Part shown: positions 1 through 8,923 of the stretch, piece after piece
Layout: the number at the start of each line of letters is the position of its first letter
Numbering within the stretch: position 1 is the first letter of the stretch
Source of the DNA: DASPJL01 sp035628645
Lineage (GTDB): Bacteria; Bacteroidota; Bacteroidia; Cytophagales; Cyclobacteriaceae
Direction: 5' to 3'
Assembly (NCBI GenBank): GCA_035628645.1
Contig: DASPJL010000025.1
Span: 1-11,848 of the forward strand
DNA length: 11,848 nt
Translations under genes and position numbers: made by a program
Notes under the pieces: model-generated
Databases searched by the model: none
What the model was told of the DNA's origin: nothing
The model's input: the letters and a program-made list of their open reading frames with translations, nothing else

Positions 1-591
1 TTGATGAGAAACAATGCAAAAAATGCGATTGATGGTTTTGGAAGAGATTTGGAAACTGACATTGATAGTGGAGAATATATTGATCCTGATAATTTAGAGT
101 ATTCAGAACTTAGATGGGGAAAATATAAAAAAGAACAAACAATTTTTTACTTACATGGGACATTGCCAATTTTTGACACTGGAATAAATATTGTAAAGGT
201 TGAATATGACAATGAGCACTTTTTATTGGAAAACGTAAAAGATCGAATTGACCAGAAGCAATACCCAATCTTCGTTACTGCTGGAAATGGAAAGGAAAAG
301 TTAACTCATATTATGCACAATAAATACCTATCTTATTGCTATGAAAGATTGTGTCACATTGAAGGTTCATTAATAACTTTTGGATTTAATTTCGGACCTT
401 ATGATACGCATATAATAGATGCAATAAACATTGCTGCAAAAATGGGGCGAAAACAAGCTGATAAATTATGGAGTATTTATATTGGAGTGTTTAGCGATGA
501 TGATTTAAAGCATATTATGGAAATTAAAAATGATTTTAAATGCAAAGTAACGCCTTTCAATGCCAGGACCGCAAACATTTGGAACCATTAA
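1..591 (+). CDS. DUF4917-like (SIR2-like) protein, 3' part
   Basis: The reading frame is open from the first base, so this is most likely the C-terminal 196 residues of a longer protein. The ATG near the left edge need not be its start. The segment YLHGTLPIFDTG (about residues 50-61), then YPIFVTAGNGKEKLTHIMHN (about 88-107), YLSYCYERL, and LITFGFNFGPYDTHIIDAI (about 124-142) match my memory of the DUF4917 family. In that family a 'hGxLxxF', a 'PIFVxxGxxxxKLxxIxxNxYL' and an 'IFGxSxxxxDxHI' motif follow one another in a SIR2-like Rossmann fold. SIR2-like proteins often act as NAD-consuming defence effectors, but no catalytic NAD residues can be assigned from this half, so function is inference. 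It lies upstream of a type III restriction operon on the same strand, consistent with a defence island. The family call is fairly sure and the role is not. Confidence 0.65.
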   Translation: MMRNNAKNAIDGFGRDLETDIDSGEYIDPDNLEYSELRWGKYKKEQTIFYLHGTLPIFDTGINIVKVEYDNEHFLLENVKDRIDQKQYPIFVTAGNGKEKLTHIMHNKYLSYCYERLCHIEGSLITFGFNFGPYDTHIIDAINIAAKMGRKQADKLWSIYIGVFSDDDLKHIMEIKNDFKCKVTPFNARTANIWNH

Positions 592-875
592 CCGAATACA
601 AAAGGATAGGATAAGTTGAAAGCTAATTCAAACGATAAGGAAATTTGGATTGTATTGTATTTTCCTGATTTGCTTTAATAAAGTGGTGAAAAGAATTTAA
701 AACTGGCGAGAAGTAACTATTTAAGGCTTATTGAATTTTGTGTGTTGCATTTAACTTGTTTTGTAAATACCTTGGGGAATGTAATTGCGTATAGACGCCG
801 GTTATGTAGTACTATATGTAATAATTGCGTCAATAACCAAATTAGCAGCAAGGCTTTCAAAAATGACACCATTCC
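592..875. other. Intergenic spacer upstream of the type III R-M operon
   Basis: There is no convincing gene in these 284 bases. A weak Bacteroidota-type promoter may lie here. TTG at 744-746 is followed 21 bases later by TACCTTG (768-774), which resembles the -33/-7 (TTG, TAnnTTTG) pattern but lacks one T. The octamer AATTGCGT occurs at 783-790 and again at 823-830, and GACGC (794-798) can pair with GCGTC (827-831). No strong terminator follows the DUF4917-like gene, and no U-tract hairpin is visible. Confidence 0.4.
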
Positions 876-1076
876 ATGATGTACCAATCTAAATACTCTG
901 ACACCACTCCTTTGCCGCCACTTCCATTAACAAATGAATCGAGCTGCCAACGCTGTAGACTGAAATGCTTCTACTACTGTTTAGAGACCGCCAAGAAAAC
1001 TAATACAGCGAAACAGACAATTGAACTCATCAACAATATCATCGATGAATATGGTGTAAATGTAAGGACCTACTGA
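876..1076 (+). CDS. Possible small Cys-rich protein upstream of mod
   Basis: This 66-codon frame begins with ATG-ATG and ends 28 bases before the mod start codon on the same strand. I do not recognise it. The first 20 residues are polar and proline-rich. Next comes the cluster CQRCRLKCFYYC (about residues 24-35), with four cysteines spaced like a metal-binding knuckle. The tail, KQTIELINNIIDEYGVNVRTY, looks helical. No membrane segment or signal peptide is seen. It could be a real leader gene of the restriction operon, a remnant of a longer gene, or chance. A 71-codon frame on the opposite strand (981-1196) overlaps it and runs into mod, and I take that one as a shadow. There is no clear ribosome binding site. 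Confidence is low. Confidence 0.3.
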   Translation: MMYQSKYSDTTPLPPLPLTNESSCQRCRLKCFYYCLETAKKTNTAKQTIELINNIIDEYGVNVRTY

Positions 1077-1104
1077 TTGACACCGAAACAAAAAAGAATA
1101 AGTA

Positions 1105-3171
1105 ATGAACAAAGAACAAAGAATAACCAACAATATAAAAGTGCCGAACAAAGATTTGGAAGCATTGAAAATACACTTTCCGCATTGTTTTGACAAAGAC
1201 GGAAATTTTCAATTTGAGAAATTCAAGAATAGCCTGAGTGAAAAGGAAATAAATTTTTCTACTGAAAGTTATGGTTTGGACTGGCTCGGAAAATCTTATG
1301 CAAGATTATTGGCAAGCGACCCAGCAACAACTTTGTTAAAAGCTGACGATACACATAATGCTAAACCAGAAAACACTAACTCTGAAAACTTGCTCATTAA
1401 AGGCGATAACTTGGAGGTGCTAAAGCATCTTACCAATGCTTACTACGAACAAGTAAAAATGATTTACATCGACCCACCTTACAATACAGGTGGCGATGGG
1501 TTTATATATGATGACAACAGGAAATTTACGGCAAAGGAATTACAACAATTAATTGGAGTTGATGCTGAAAAAGCAAAACGAATTTTAGATTTTACAAAGC
1601 AAAAAAGTAATAGCCACAGTGCTTGGTTGACTTTTTTATATCCGCGCTTGTATATAGCAAAGCAATTGTTAAAGGATGATGGAATTATTTTTGTTTCAAT
1701 TGATGATAATGAAGTTGCGCAATTACGTTTATTATTGGATGAGATTTTTGGGGAGGAGAATTTTATAGCTCAAATTATTCAAAATAAGCTCAATTCTAAA
1801 AATGATACCGATAATATTCAAAAGAATCATGAGTATGTGGTATGTTATAGGAAAAATCCAATTTTTAAAGAATCATCGGATGCAAAAGCTTTGCTTGAAA
1901 ATAAAAAGGTAATTACTACAGAGGTTTTTAAAGAAGGTGAAAGATACTATATCATTAATGATTCAATAACTACTAGAGGAGATGGTGGTACTTTAAATTC
2001 AAGGAAGAATTTAGGTTATACTGTTTATTTTAATCCTAATACATCTGATTTTATAGGTGTACAAGATTATGATCTTGACCTTGCTCTAACTTCTAATGAA
2101 GAAAATGAGGTATATAAAGACGATAGTAGTTTAATAGCAGAGGGTTATATTAAGATTAGACCACCGAAGGTACGAGGCAAATTAGGTGCTTGGACATGGG
2201 ATTTAAAAAATTTTAATAATTCTAAAGATCAAATTCTTATTAAGAAGACTAGAAATGGATATTCAGTTAAAAAAAGGACATTCATACCCTCGAAAGATGT
2301 AATACTTAAAGAAGGACGCTACTATTTTACATATATTGAGACAACTAATAGTAGAAGTATTATTGAATTCTCAACAAACGAGGGCGCTTCACAATTATCA
2401 AGTCTTTTAGAAGCGGAGGGAGTTTTTAATAATCCAAAAAATGTAGACCTTCTCCAATATTTAATTTCCCTGGTCCCCCAAAATGATTTTATATGTTTAG
2501 ATTTCTTTGGAGGTAGTGGTACCACCGGAGATGCGGTCTTGCAAATAAATGCAAAAGATGACGGCACTCGTAAATTTATTTTAGCTCAGCTTCCTGAACT
2601 AATAGACCCTAAGAAAAACAAAGCTGCATACGATTTTGTAAAAGATGAATTGAAAGCTGAACCAACAATTTTTGAAATCACCAAAGAGCGTTTAATAAGA
2701 GCTGCTGCAAAAATTAGAAAAGAAAATAATGATTATAACGGAGATTTGGGTTTTAAAATCTTTGAAACTACTCCAATTTGGGAAGATTATGACTTTGAAG
2801 CAACCGAATTGGACAATCAAACCAAATTGTTTGATGAAAGCAAATTGAACGAAGATGACATCAAAGCATTGCTTACCACTTGGAAAACGTATGACGGTAT
2901 TGCATTAACTCAAAACTTAGCGCATATGGATTTAAGCGGTTACACCGCTTATTATGGCAACAATAAATTGTATTTGATGAACAAAAGTTTCAGCACTGAC
3001 CATTTAAAAGCATTGCTGGAAAAAATAGATTCGGACAAGAAATTCAATCCTACTTCCATTATCTGTTTTGGTTATCACTTTGAAAGCAAGAATTTGAGAG
3101 AACTTTCTGAAAATGTAAAGTCCTACGCCAACAAGAAAAATATTGATATTGACTTTATAACAAGGTATTAA
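1105..3171 (+). CDS. mod: Type III restriction-modification methyltransferase (Mod)
   Basis: This 688-residue protein has the length and motif order of type III Mod subunits, which transfer methyl from S-adenosylmethionine to N6 of adenine in an asymmetric site and also supply the sequence recognition for Res. The catalytic motif IV, DPPYNTG, starts at D123, within MIYIDPPYNTGGDGFIYDD. The AdoMet-binding motif I, DFFGGSGTTGDAV, starts at D466. Catalytic motif first and AdoMet motif last is the beta-class order. The stretch between them (roughly residues 210-450) is the expected target-recognition domain. It is more AT-rich, with many AAT, ATA and TTA codons, unlike the two ends. The chosen ATG gives a normal N-terminus with the GDNLEVLKHL segment before motif IV. 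The stop lies one base before the Res start, so the two are surely co-transcribed and probably translationally coupled. The gene appears intact. Confidence 0.95.
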   Translation: MNKEQRITNNIKVPNKDLEALKIHFPHCFDKDGNFQFEKFKNSLSEKEINFSTESYGLDWLGKSYARLLASDPATTLLKADDTHNAKPENTNSENLLIKGDNLEVLKHLTNAYYEQVKMIYIDPPYNTGGDGFIYDDNRKFTAKELQQLIGVDAEKAKRILDFTKQKSNSHSAWLTFLYPRLYIAKQLLKDDGIIFVSIDDNEVAQLRLLLDEIFGEENFIAQIIQNKLNSKNDTDNIQKNHEYVVCYRKNPIFKESSDAKALLENKKVITTEVFKEGERYYIINDSITTRGDGGTLNSRKNLGYTVYFNPNTSDFIGVQDYDLDLALTSNEENEVYKDDSSLIAEGYIKIRPPKVRGKLGAWTWDLKNFNNSKDQILIKKTRNGYSVKKRTFIPSKDVILKEGRYYFTYIETTNSRSIIEFSTNEGASQLSSLLEAEGVFNNPKNVDLLQYLISLVPQNDFICLDFFGGSGTTGDAVLQINAKDDGTRKFILAQLPELIDPKKNKAAYDFVKDELKAEPTIFEITKERLIRAAAKIRKENNDYNGDLGFKIFETTPIWEDYDFEATELDNQTKLFDESKLNEDDIKALLTTWKTYDGIALTQNLAHMDLSGYTAYYGNNKLYLMNKSFSTDHLKALLEKIDSDKKFNPTSIICFGYHFESKNLRELSENVKSYANKKNIDIDFITRY

Positions 3172-3172
3172 T

Positions 3173-6046
3173 ATGAAGGGATTTAATTTTGAAAAGAATC
3201 TTAACCATCAATCACACGCAGTAGATAGCACTATTGCAGTGTTTGAGAATATTAGCCTTGTTCAGCCAACCGAAATAGATAAAAACTTCATTAATCCTGC
3301 ACTTAATTATATAACCGAAAGAACATATCCTGAAAACATAAGAGCCATCCAGGAAGATAATGGTATAAATGAAAAGATAAAGCGGAGCAGCAACATCATT
3401 GACATAATGATGGAAACTGGAACGGGTAAAACCTACACATACACTAAAACAATTTTTGAACTCAACAAACACAACGGTATTTTCAAGTTTATTGTAGTTG
3501 TGCCTACCCTTTCCATTAAAGCAGGAACTATTGATTTTCTGAAATCTGACAGCAGTCGTGAGCACTTCAAAGAGCAATACGGTAAAACACTTCACTTGCA
3601 CATTGTAGAAAGTAAAAAGAATAATAAAAGCAAGAAATCATTTATTCCTCCAGCCGTTACAAGCTTTGTAAATGCAGGAAATTTTGAAAAAAACAGTATT
3701 CAGGTAATGATTATCAATGCCGGTATGATAAACTCCGAAACAATGCAAAAGAGTTTTGACAAAGGGCTATTTGATAGATATACCGTTCCCTTTGATGCCA
3801 TTGGCGCAACTAAGCCGTTTATGATTATTGACGAACCACACAAGTTTGTGCATGGCAATAAAACTTGGGAGAATATTCAAAAAATGAAGCCCCAGTTCAT
3901 TCTTCGTTATGGAGCTACATTTCAAGGTTATGAAAACCTAATTTACACTTTGACCGCAGTTGATTCATTTAACAGAAACTTAGTGAAGGGTGTTATCGGA
4001 CACATCACAGAATTTGAAAGTGGCAAAAATGCGATTGTGAAATTCATTGATTCAGACGGCACAGAAGCGAGTTTTGAATTGTTGGAAAATGATAAACGCA
4101 AAACAGTTACCATAACCAAAAAGGAAAGTCTGAAAAAGATTCATTCCGAAATGACCGACTTAACAATTGAAAATTTGAACAAAAGCACGGTTGTTTTATC
4201 CAATGGTTTGGAAATGAAAAAGGGTGATAAAATTAATCCTTATTCGTATGCTGAAAAGTTGCAGGAAACAATGATTCAAAAAGCAATCAAGCACCATTTT
4301 GAAATCGAAAAAACTTTATTAACAAGAGATGTAAAAATAAAACCCCTTACGCTGTTTTTCATTGACAACATCGACGAATACAGAAACAAAAACGGTTATA
4401 TCCGTAAAACCGTTGAAGAATACATTGAATTGGAAATAAAGGAATTGCTGAAAACTGAAAAGGATGCTTTCTACAAAGCTTACCTTGAAAAAACATTGCT
4501 TGACCTTTCAATAACACACGCAGGTTATTTCTCCAAGGATAATACAGAAAAAGACGAAGCCATTGAAAAGGAGATTAACGAAATCTTACACGATAAACAA
4601 GCAATGCTTGATTTAGAAAATCCAAGACGTTTCATCTTTTCAAAATGGACATTGCGTGAAGGATGGGATAACCCAAATGTATTTCAAATATGTAAACTCC
4701 GAAGCAGTGGAAGTGAAATTTCAAAACTGCAAGAAGTAGGTCGTGGTTTGCGTTTGCCAGTAAATGAATACGGCAATCGTGTAAAAGACGAACAATTTTA
4801 TCTCAACTATTTTGTTGACTTCACAGAAAGTGATTTTGTTGATAAACTAGTAAATGAAATCAATCAGAAATCAGGAGCAATATCAATAGAAGTTGTTCCT
4901 GACAAACTTTCTGATATAATGATTAAGAAAATTTGCGAATTATACGAAACAACCGAAGATGAACTTTTAGAAGTCTTGGATTCAAATAATGTTATTACAA
5001 GAACAAACTCTTTCAAAACGGGTGGCTTTGATTTTATTAAGCAAAACTATCCAAGAATTTTTGAAGGCGTTAATTCTAACAAAGTCCGCAAAGCAACAGA
5101 CCTGAAAAAGAAATTGGTTGTTCGGACAGAGAAATATCACGAATTAAAAGACCTTTGGGAAAAACTCAATGAAAAAGTAATTCTCGAATACAAGTTTGAA
5201 AGTGAAGATGGATTTAGACGATTGTTTACGGACTTTTTAAAAGCACAAAGGGAAACTTTCAAATCAGGCGGAATCAATGAAAGAACTTCAAAGATTGAAA
5301 TTAAAGATAACAAGGCAGTTGCAAACGAAGCAGAATCGATTTATGATCGAAAGACTTCAACCATTTCAATATTGAAATACAGCGATTTTCTGAAAGAACT
5401 TTCAAGAATTCTAAGTATTAACATGAAGACACTTCATCAATCATTCCTTGAAGCAGGAACAGATATAAATAAATACCTTAATCAAACAACGCTTCGAATA
5501 TTTAAACAAAACTTTGATCATTACTTGATGGCAAATGCCATTGACAAATTTAGCATAGAGTATAAAAAGGTTTCAAACAATATTCACCCAACCAAGCTAA
5601 CAGATGAGACTGGCAATGTTCTCAAAGAGATTTCCTCCTCTGATGTCGGCGTTTTGCTTTCGGAAGAAGATGTTGCTAAATCTTACTTTTTTGATGAACT
5701 GTATTACGATTCTGACTTAGAAAAATCAAACATCAAAACTGAAATAAAGGAAGTAATTGTATTTACAAAGATACCAAAGAACTCAATTAAAATTCCTGTT
5801 GCTGGTGGCAAAAGCTATTCGCCTGACTTTGCTTATGTACTAAAATTTAAAGACGGTGAGCAAAAGTTAAACTTTATCGTTGAGACAAAAGATGTAAATA
5901 GCAAAGATGGACTTAGAGACGAAGAAAAATTTAAAATTAAACATGCTGAAAAATTCTTTGACGGCAAAGTAAAAATTGAATTTAGGACACAGTTCAGCAA
6001 CAATAAAATCGTTGACTTAATTAAAGAGATATCAGTTAATGAATAA
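3173..6046 (+). CDS. res: Type III restriction endonuclease subunit (Res)
   Basis: This 957-residue protein is the ATP-dependent DNA translocase and nuclease partner of Mod. A Res-Mod complex cuts DNA about 25 bp from one of two unmodified, head-to-head sites. Superfamily 2 helicase motifs appear in order: Walker A ETGTGKT (81-87), the DEAD-type motif DEPH (220-223) within MIIDEPHKF, RYGATFQ as motif III, GWDNPNVF (497-504), and the arginine-finger motif QEVGRGLRLP (520-529). The C-terminal PD-(D/E)XK nuclease is visible as SPDF with D885, followed by VETKD with E904 and K906. The length is usual for the family (about 900-1000). No frameshift or missing catalytic residue is seen, so the system looks functional. 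It starts one base after the mod stop, an arrangement typical of type III operons. Confidence 0.95.
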   Translation: MKGFNFEKNLNHQSHAVDSTIAVFENISLVQPTEIDKNFINPALNYITERTYPENIRAIQEDNGINEKIKRSSNIIDIMMETGTGKTYTYTKTIFELNKHNGIFKFIVVVPTLSIKAGTIDFLKSDSSREHFKEQYGKTLHLHIVESKKNNKSKKSFIPPAVTSFVNAGNFEKNSIQVMIINAGMINSETMQKSFDKGLFDRYTVPFDAIGATKPFMIIDEPHKFVHGNKTWENIQKMKPQFILRYGATFQGYENLIYTLTAVDSFNRNLVKGVIGHITEFESGKNAIVKFIDSDGTEASFELLENDKRKTVTITKKESLKKIHSEMTDLTIENLNKSTVVLSNGLEMKKGDKINPYSYAEKLQETMIQKAIKHHFEIEKTLLTRDVKIKPLTLFFIDNIDEYRNKNGYIRKTVEEYIELEIKELLKTEKDAFYKAYLEKTLLDLSITHAGYFSKDNTEKDEAIEKEINEILHDKQAMLDLENPRRFIFSKWTLREGWDNPNVFQICKLRSSGSEISKLQEVGRGLRLPVNEYGNRVKDEQFYLNYFVDFTESDFVDKLVNEINQKSGAISIEVVPDKLSDIMIKKICELYETTEDELLEVLDSNNVITRTNSFKTGGFDFIKQNYPRIFEGVNSNKVRKATDLKKKLVVRTEKYHELKDLWEKLNEKVILEYKFESEDGFRRLFTDFLKAQRETFKSGGINERTSKIEIKDNKAVANEAESIYDRKTSTISILKYSDFLKELSRILSINMKTLHQSFLEAGTDINKYLNQTTLRIFKQNFDHYLMANAIDKFSIEYKKVSNNIHPTKLTDETGNVLKEISSSDVGVLLSEEDVAKSYFFDELYYDSDLEKSNIKTEIKEVIVFTKIPKNSIKIPVAGGKSYSPDFAYVLKFKDGEQKLNFIVETKDVNSKDGLRDEEKFKIKHAEKFFDGKVKIEFRTQFSNNKIVDLIKEISVNE

Positions 6047-6381
6047 GCCGACAGTAATAAGCCAACGCATTTTGCAAGCACGTTGTCAAAGCCGCACGAG
6101 CCAAAGCACCAACCAAAGCTTTGTCAAAGAGCTTTCAAAATCAACTTGGAACCAACTGACAACCAATACGAAAGAAGAACACCGAACCGATAACAGCCCC
6201 TACACGCATGCAGGGGTTTCGTGCTTCATAAGACAGGAAAGTGGTAAATTTAAAGTTCAGTTCTTCGTCGAAAGTTCAGTGCTAAAAGTCCCCCACTGTG
6301 TGTGGCTGCACAAACGTTAGTCAGAAGGTTAAAAGACAACCCAACCACACGATAAACAACGAAGAGAAAAAGAAAATTTAA
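6047..6381. other. Non-coding spacer between res and the McrB-like gene
   Basis: This 335-bp stretch has no credible gene. A 93-codon plus-strand frame overlapping it has a low-complexity, Thr/Ser/Gln-rich translation and no family resemblance. The first part is rich in CCAA, AAGC and GCAC words (for example 6080-6125), and the second part holds the long imperfect inverted repeat listed separately. No U-tract terminator is seen after res. The 60 bases before the McrB-like start are A-rich (GAAGAGAAAAAGAAAA at 6361-6376), a usual setting for translation initiation in Bacteroidota. Confidence 0.5.
6191..6319. repeat. Long imperfect inverted repeat, attC-like
   Basis: The outer ends TAAC (6191-6194) and GTTA (6316-6319) are complementary. 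Inside, CTACACGCA (6200-6208) pairs with TGTGTGTGG (6297-6305) over nine positions including two G-T wobbles, and GGGG (6213-6216) pairs with CCCC (6291-6294). A loop of about 75 bases separates the arms. The overall plan, TAAC...GTTA ends with imperfect arms and a spacer, recalls integron attC sites. The right end, GTTAGTC, fits three of four variable positions of the GTTRRRY core, but the left end, CGATAAC, fits RYYYAAC poorly. It could equally be a structured RNA or a decayed mobile-element end. What I can see is the pairing. The attC reading is a guess. Confidence 0.45.
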
Positions 6382-8442
6382 ATGGCATTTGAACCAGACA
6401 AAATAACCAAACAACATGTACTTGATGCAGTCAGGAAAATTGACATTGAGACTATTTCACTTGAACCTTCAACAAGGTTTGATGTACTTATTAACGATAA
6501 AGCCTATCCACCCAAAGAAGTAATGCGATATGCTCATGAATTAATGAACGGTGAGCACATTTGGGCGAGAAGTGGCGGTGAGCCAACTAACAAGTATCTT
6601 GTTGCATTAGGTTTCGACATTAAAAGTAAATCCAACTCAATTATGAATTCAGTAAGTACCACAGGTAATATTTGGAAATTAGGTTGTAATTGGGGAAGCG
6701 GCAAACCTAGCTTCTATACCTATATCAAAGAAAAGAACATTATTATTGGTGTTAAGGATAAAAAATACAGTATTGGCGATTTGATTGTTGTTACAGAAGG
6801 ACATCGAGTAAAGGCAATTGCACGAATTAATGAGAACCCCAAACCAGTTACAGGCGATACAACGCTTAAACCTTCTTTTGATAATCTGGGAATTGAATAT
6901 GACACTTGGGTAAACTACACAAATTCTGAGTGGTATGAACTTGAAGAAGACGATACATTTTCCTATCAGTTGCAACAAGGAATTTGTAAAGTTCAAAATA
7001 GAGACATCCGTAATAAGGTTATTGACCTGTGGAATAATAGAAATGCAAACTATTGGATATTCCAATGTAATCCAAGTGATTTTGATTTCGAAACTGCAAT
7101 TAAGGACAACTTATTAGAAGACTGGAGTGTTTCTGCTCATAAAGACAAGATAAAAATAGGTGACAAGGTTATATTATGGCTTTCAGGAAAAAATTCAGGT
7201 TGCTACTCCCTTGCCAAAGTAACTAGCGAACCACAATATACCACTTACTCAAAAGATTCACACCTATGGAAAACAGAAGATAAAAATCCTCTTAAAGCAG
7301 GAATTAAAATCACACATAACATAATTGAAACACCTTTGCTTTGGAGTAAAATAAAGGGAACAATAGGATTAGAAAATTTGAAAGTCGGAAATCAAGGGAC
7401 AAATTTTACAGCAACGAAAAGAGAATACAAAACTATTTTCAGCTTAATAAATAATTCAACTGCATCAACTAATAAAGCTGACATGCAAGCCAAAAATATT
7501 ATTCTTTATGGACCTCCAGGAACAGGAAAAACATACAATAGCATTGATAAGGCTGTTGAGATTGCTTCACCGGAAAGATTTAATTTTAATAATCACAAGG
7601 CCAATAAAGATGTCTTTGACGAATTAAGAAGGACTGGACAAATCGAGTTTGTCACATTCCATCAAAATTATTCTTATGAAGATTTTGTAGTTGGTATTGC
7701 TCCTGATGTAACTTCGGGAACTTTGCGATTTGACAAACGAGAGGGAATTTTCAAACAGTTAGCAGAGAGAGCAAAGCAAAATTGGCTTTCAGCTTCAAAC
7801 AAAAAGGAATTCAGCATCGACTTCAATTTTGTTCTTAATTCTTTCTTTTCGAAATTAATTGAGGAGGAGGTAAGTGAAGTTGAAATACCGATGAAAAGCA
7901 AAGGCTACAAGTTTAAAGTAACATCTATTGACATTGATGGCGGAAGGATAAAATTCACAAAACAAAGCGGAGGAACTGGACACGACTTACTTGTGAAAAA
8001 TCTTAAAGCAATTTATGAGGGCAGTTTGGATTATGGTGTTGAAGGGTTAGGCGTTTACTACAATCCACTTGTAGAACATCTAAAAGAATTTGCTGAAACA
8101 CTTGAACCCAAGAATTCAGCAGATGAGGAAATAAAAAGGTTTGTTTTGATAATTGATGAAATCAATCGTGCTAATATTTCAAAGGTTTTCGGAGAGTTGA
8201 TAACTCTACTTGAGGATGATAAAAGGTTAGGAGAAGAAAACGAATTGAAAATCACTTTGCCCAATGGAGAAAAGGAATTTGGCATTCCGCCAAATCTTTT
8301 TTTCCCTTGTTGGTGTTCCACCTCACCGTTGTTGCGTGTTATCACCAACAACTCTCTTTCCAAGCTGTTACTAAAGTTTCCTACTCTCCCACATAATGGC
8401 TTAAGAATCCGAAGGAATCAATCCCATCATTATAAAATTTAG
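6382..8442 (+). pseudogene. McrB-type restriction GTPase with ScoMcrA-head and EVE domains, 3'-truncated
   Basis: McrB proteins are AAA+ GTPases that, with the McrC nuclease, cut DNA bearing modified cytosines (type IV restriction). Residues 1-85 resemble the ScoMcrA-like N-terminal head (ending in GGEPTNKYLVALGFDI). Residues about 105-215 look PUA-like (KYSIGDLIVVTEGHRVKAIARI). Residues about 225-360 are an EVE domain (YWIFQCNPSDFDFETAI, IGDKVILWLSGKNSGCYSLAKV), a reader of modified bases. The GTPase has Walker A GPPGTGKT (377-384), FVTFHQNYSYEDFVVGI, and Walker B LIIDEINRAN with D592 and E593. After GIPPNL (634-639) the family normally continues with a segment like YIIGTMNTADRS carrying the nucleotide-binding NTAD motif. 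Here the frame turns into unrelated sequence, FFPCWC and onward, where a RAYT element begins, and runs 46 more codons to a chance stop. The sensor region and lid are lost and no mcrC follows, so the product is probably inactive. Confidence 0.88.
8304..8363. repeat. Left inverted arm of RAYT element with hairpin
   Basis: This arm is the imperfect reverse complement of 8924-8988. Within it GTTGTTG (8328-8334) pairs with CAACAAC (8346-8352), and GTG (8336-8338) pairs with CAC (8343-8345) around a TTAT loop, with a single bulged C at 8335. It is a compact REP-like hairpin of the kind Y1 transposases bind as single-stranded DNA. Confidence 0.75.
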
Positions 8443-8899
8443 CCGATGAATAAGGATAGGACTCAGGAACAGAAGATAATTTCCAACTTTCCTGAACTGG
8501 GTTGTTATGGAGATAGGTCAATTTTTTCAGTAAAATTTGCTCGTTATATAGGTCGATAGACAAAGGATTTCTTTCCCAAATCTGATACTCCCTGTCTTTC
8601 GCTCCTACATAAAATTGCTCAAGAACCTTAGGATGGTTTGCTTTAAGATCAAACTTTATTTGTTGTGCAGTAAATTTTAGAAAGTCTGCCTGTACTCTTT
8701 CTCTCTTTAGTGTTTCGTTAATTTTCCAAATTAAGTGAATATGGTTAGGCATAATTACAAATGCATATACTTTAACTCTTTCTTCTTTAACTAAGAATTT
8801 TAAGCTATCAACGATGATATTCTTATACTTGTCAGGCTTTAAGAGCTTCTTCCATTCAAGGATGGTAGCTGTAAAGAATTGTGCATGATGATCATACAT
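8381..8899 (-). CDS. REP-associated tyrosine transposase (RAYT, Y1 family)
   Basis: This 172-residue single-strand DNA transposase belongs to the IS200/IS605-like HUH superfamily (Transposase_17). The HUH motif is the two histidines in MPNHIHLIW (H53 and H55). The likely nucleophile is Y129 in YLHNNPV, the tyrosine motif characteristic of RAYTs. Other family hallmarks are the segment FFTATILEWKKLL at the N-terminus, YQIWERNPLSIDLY (about 105-118), and the tail ending YSSAKFYNDGIDSFGFLSHY. The protein appears complete and uninterrupted, close to the 180-190 residues usual for the Bacteroidota subfamily. The ATG at 8899 directly precedes the conserved N-terminal strand. Such proteins cut and join at REP hairpins. 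Here hairpin-bearing inverted arms flank the gene on both sides, which suggests the unit could have moved on its own. It sits antisense inside the broken McrB gene. Confidence 0.92.
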   Translation of the reverse strand: MYDHHAQFFTATILEWKKLLKPDKYKNIIVDSLKFLVKEERVKVYAFVIMPNHIHLIWKINETLKRERVQADFLKFTAQQIKFDLKANHPKVLEQFYVGAKDREYQIWERNPLSIDLYNEQILLKKLTYLHNNPVQESWKLSSVPESYPYSSAKFYNDGIDSFGFLSHYVGE

Positions 8900-8923
8900 A
8901 ATTTAAAGATGTTGCATTTATGG

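Noticed and set aside
3212..3601. 129-codon minus-strand frame within res
   Set aside because: It overlaps the conserved Walker A region of Res, and its cysteine- and phenylalanine-rich translation looks like antisense noise.
6039..6320. 93-codon plus-strand open frame after res
   Set aside because: Its translation is low-complexity and it covers the long inverted repeat. It overlaps the res end and resembles no family, so it is treated as non-coding.
8299..8442. Last 46 residues of the McrB frame as a true new C-terminus
   Set aside because: They are encoded by the RAYT arm and the end of the transposase gene in antisense, so this is read-through into inserted DNA.
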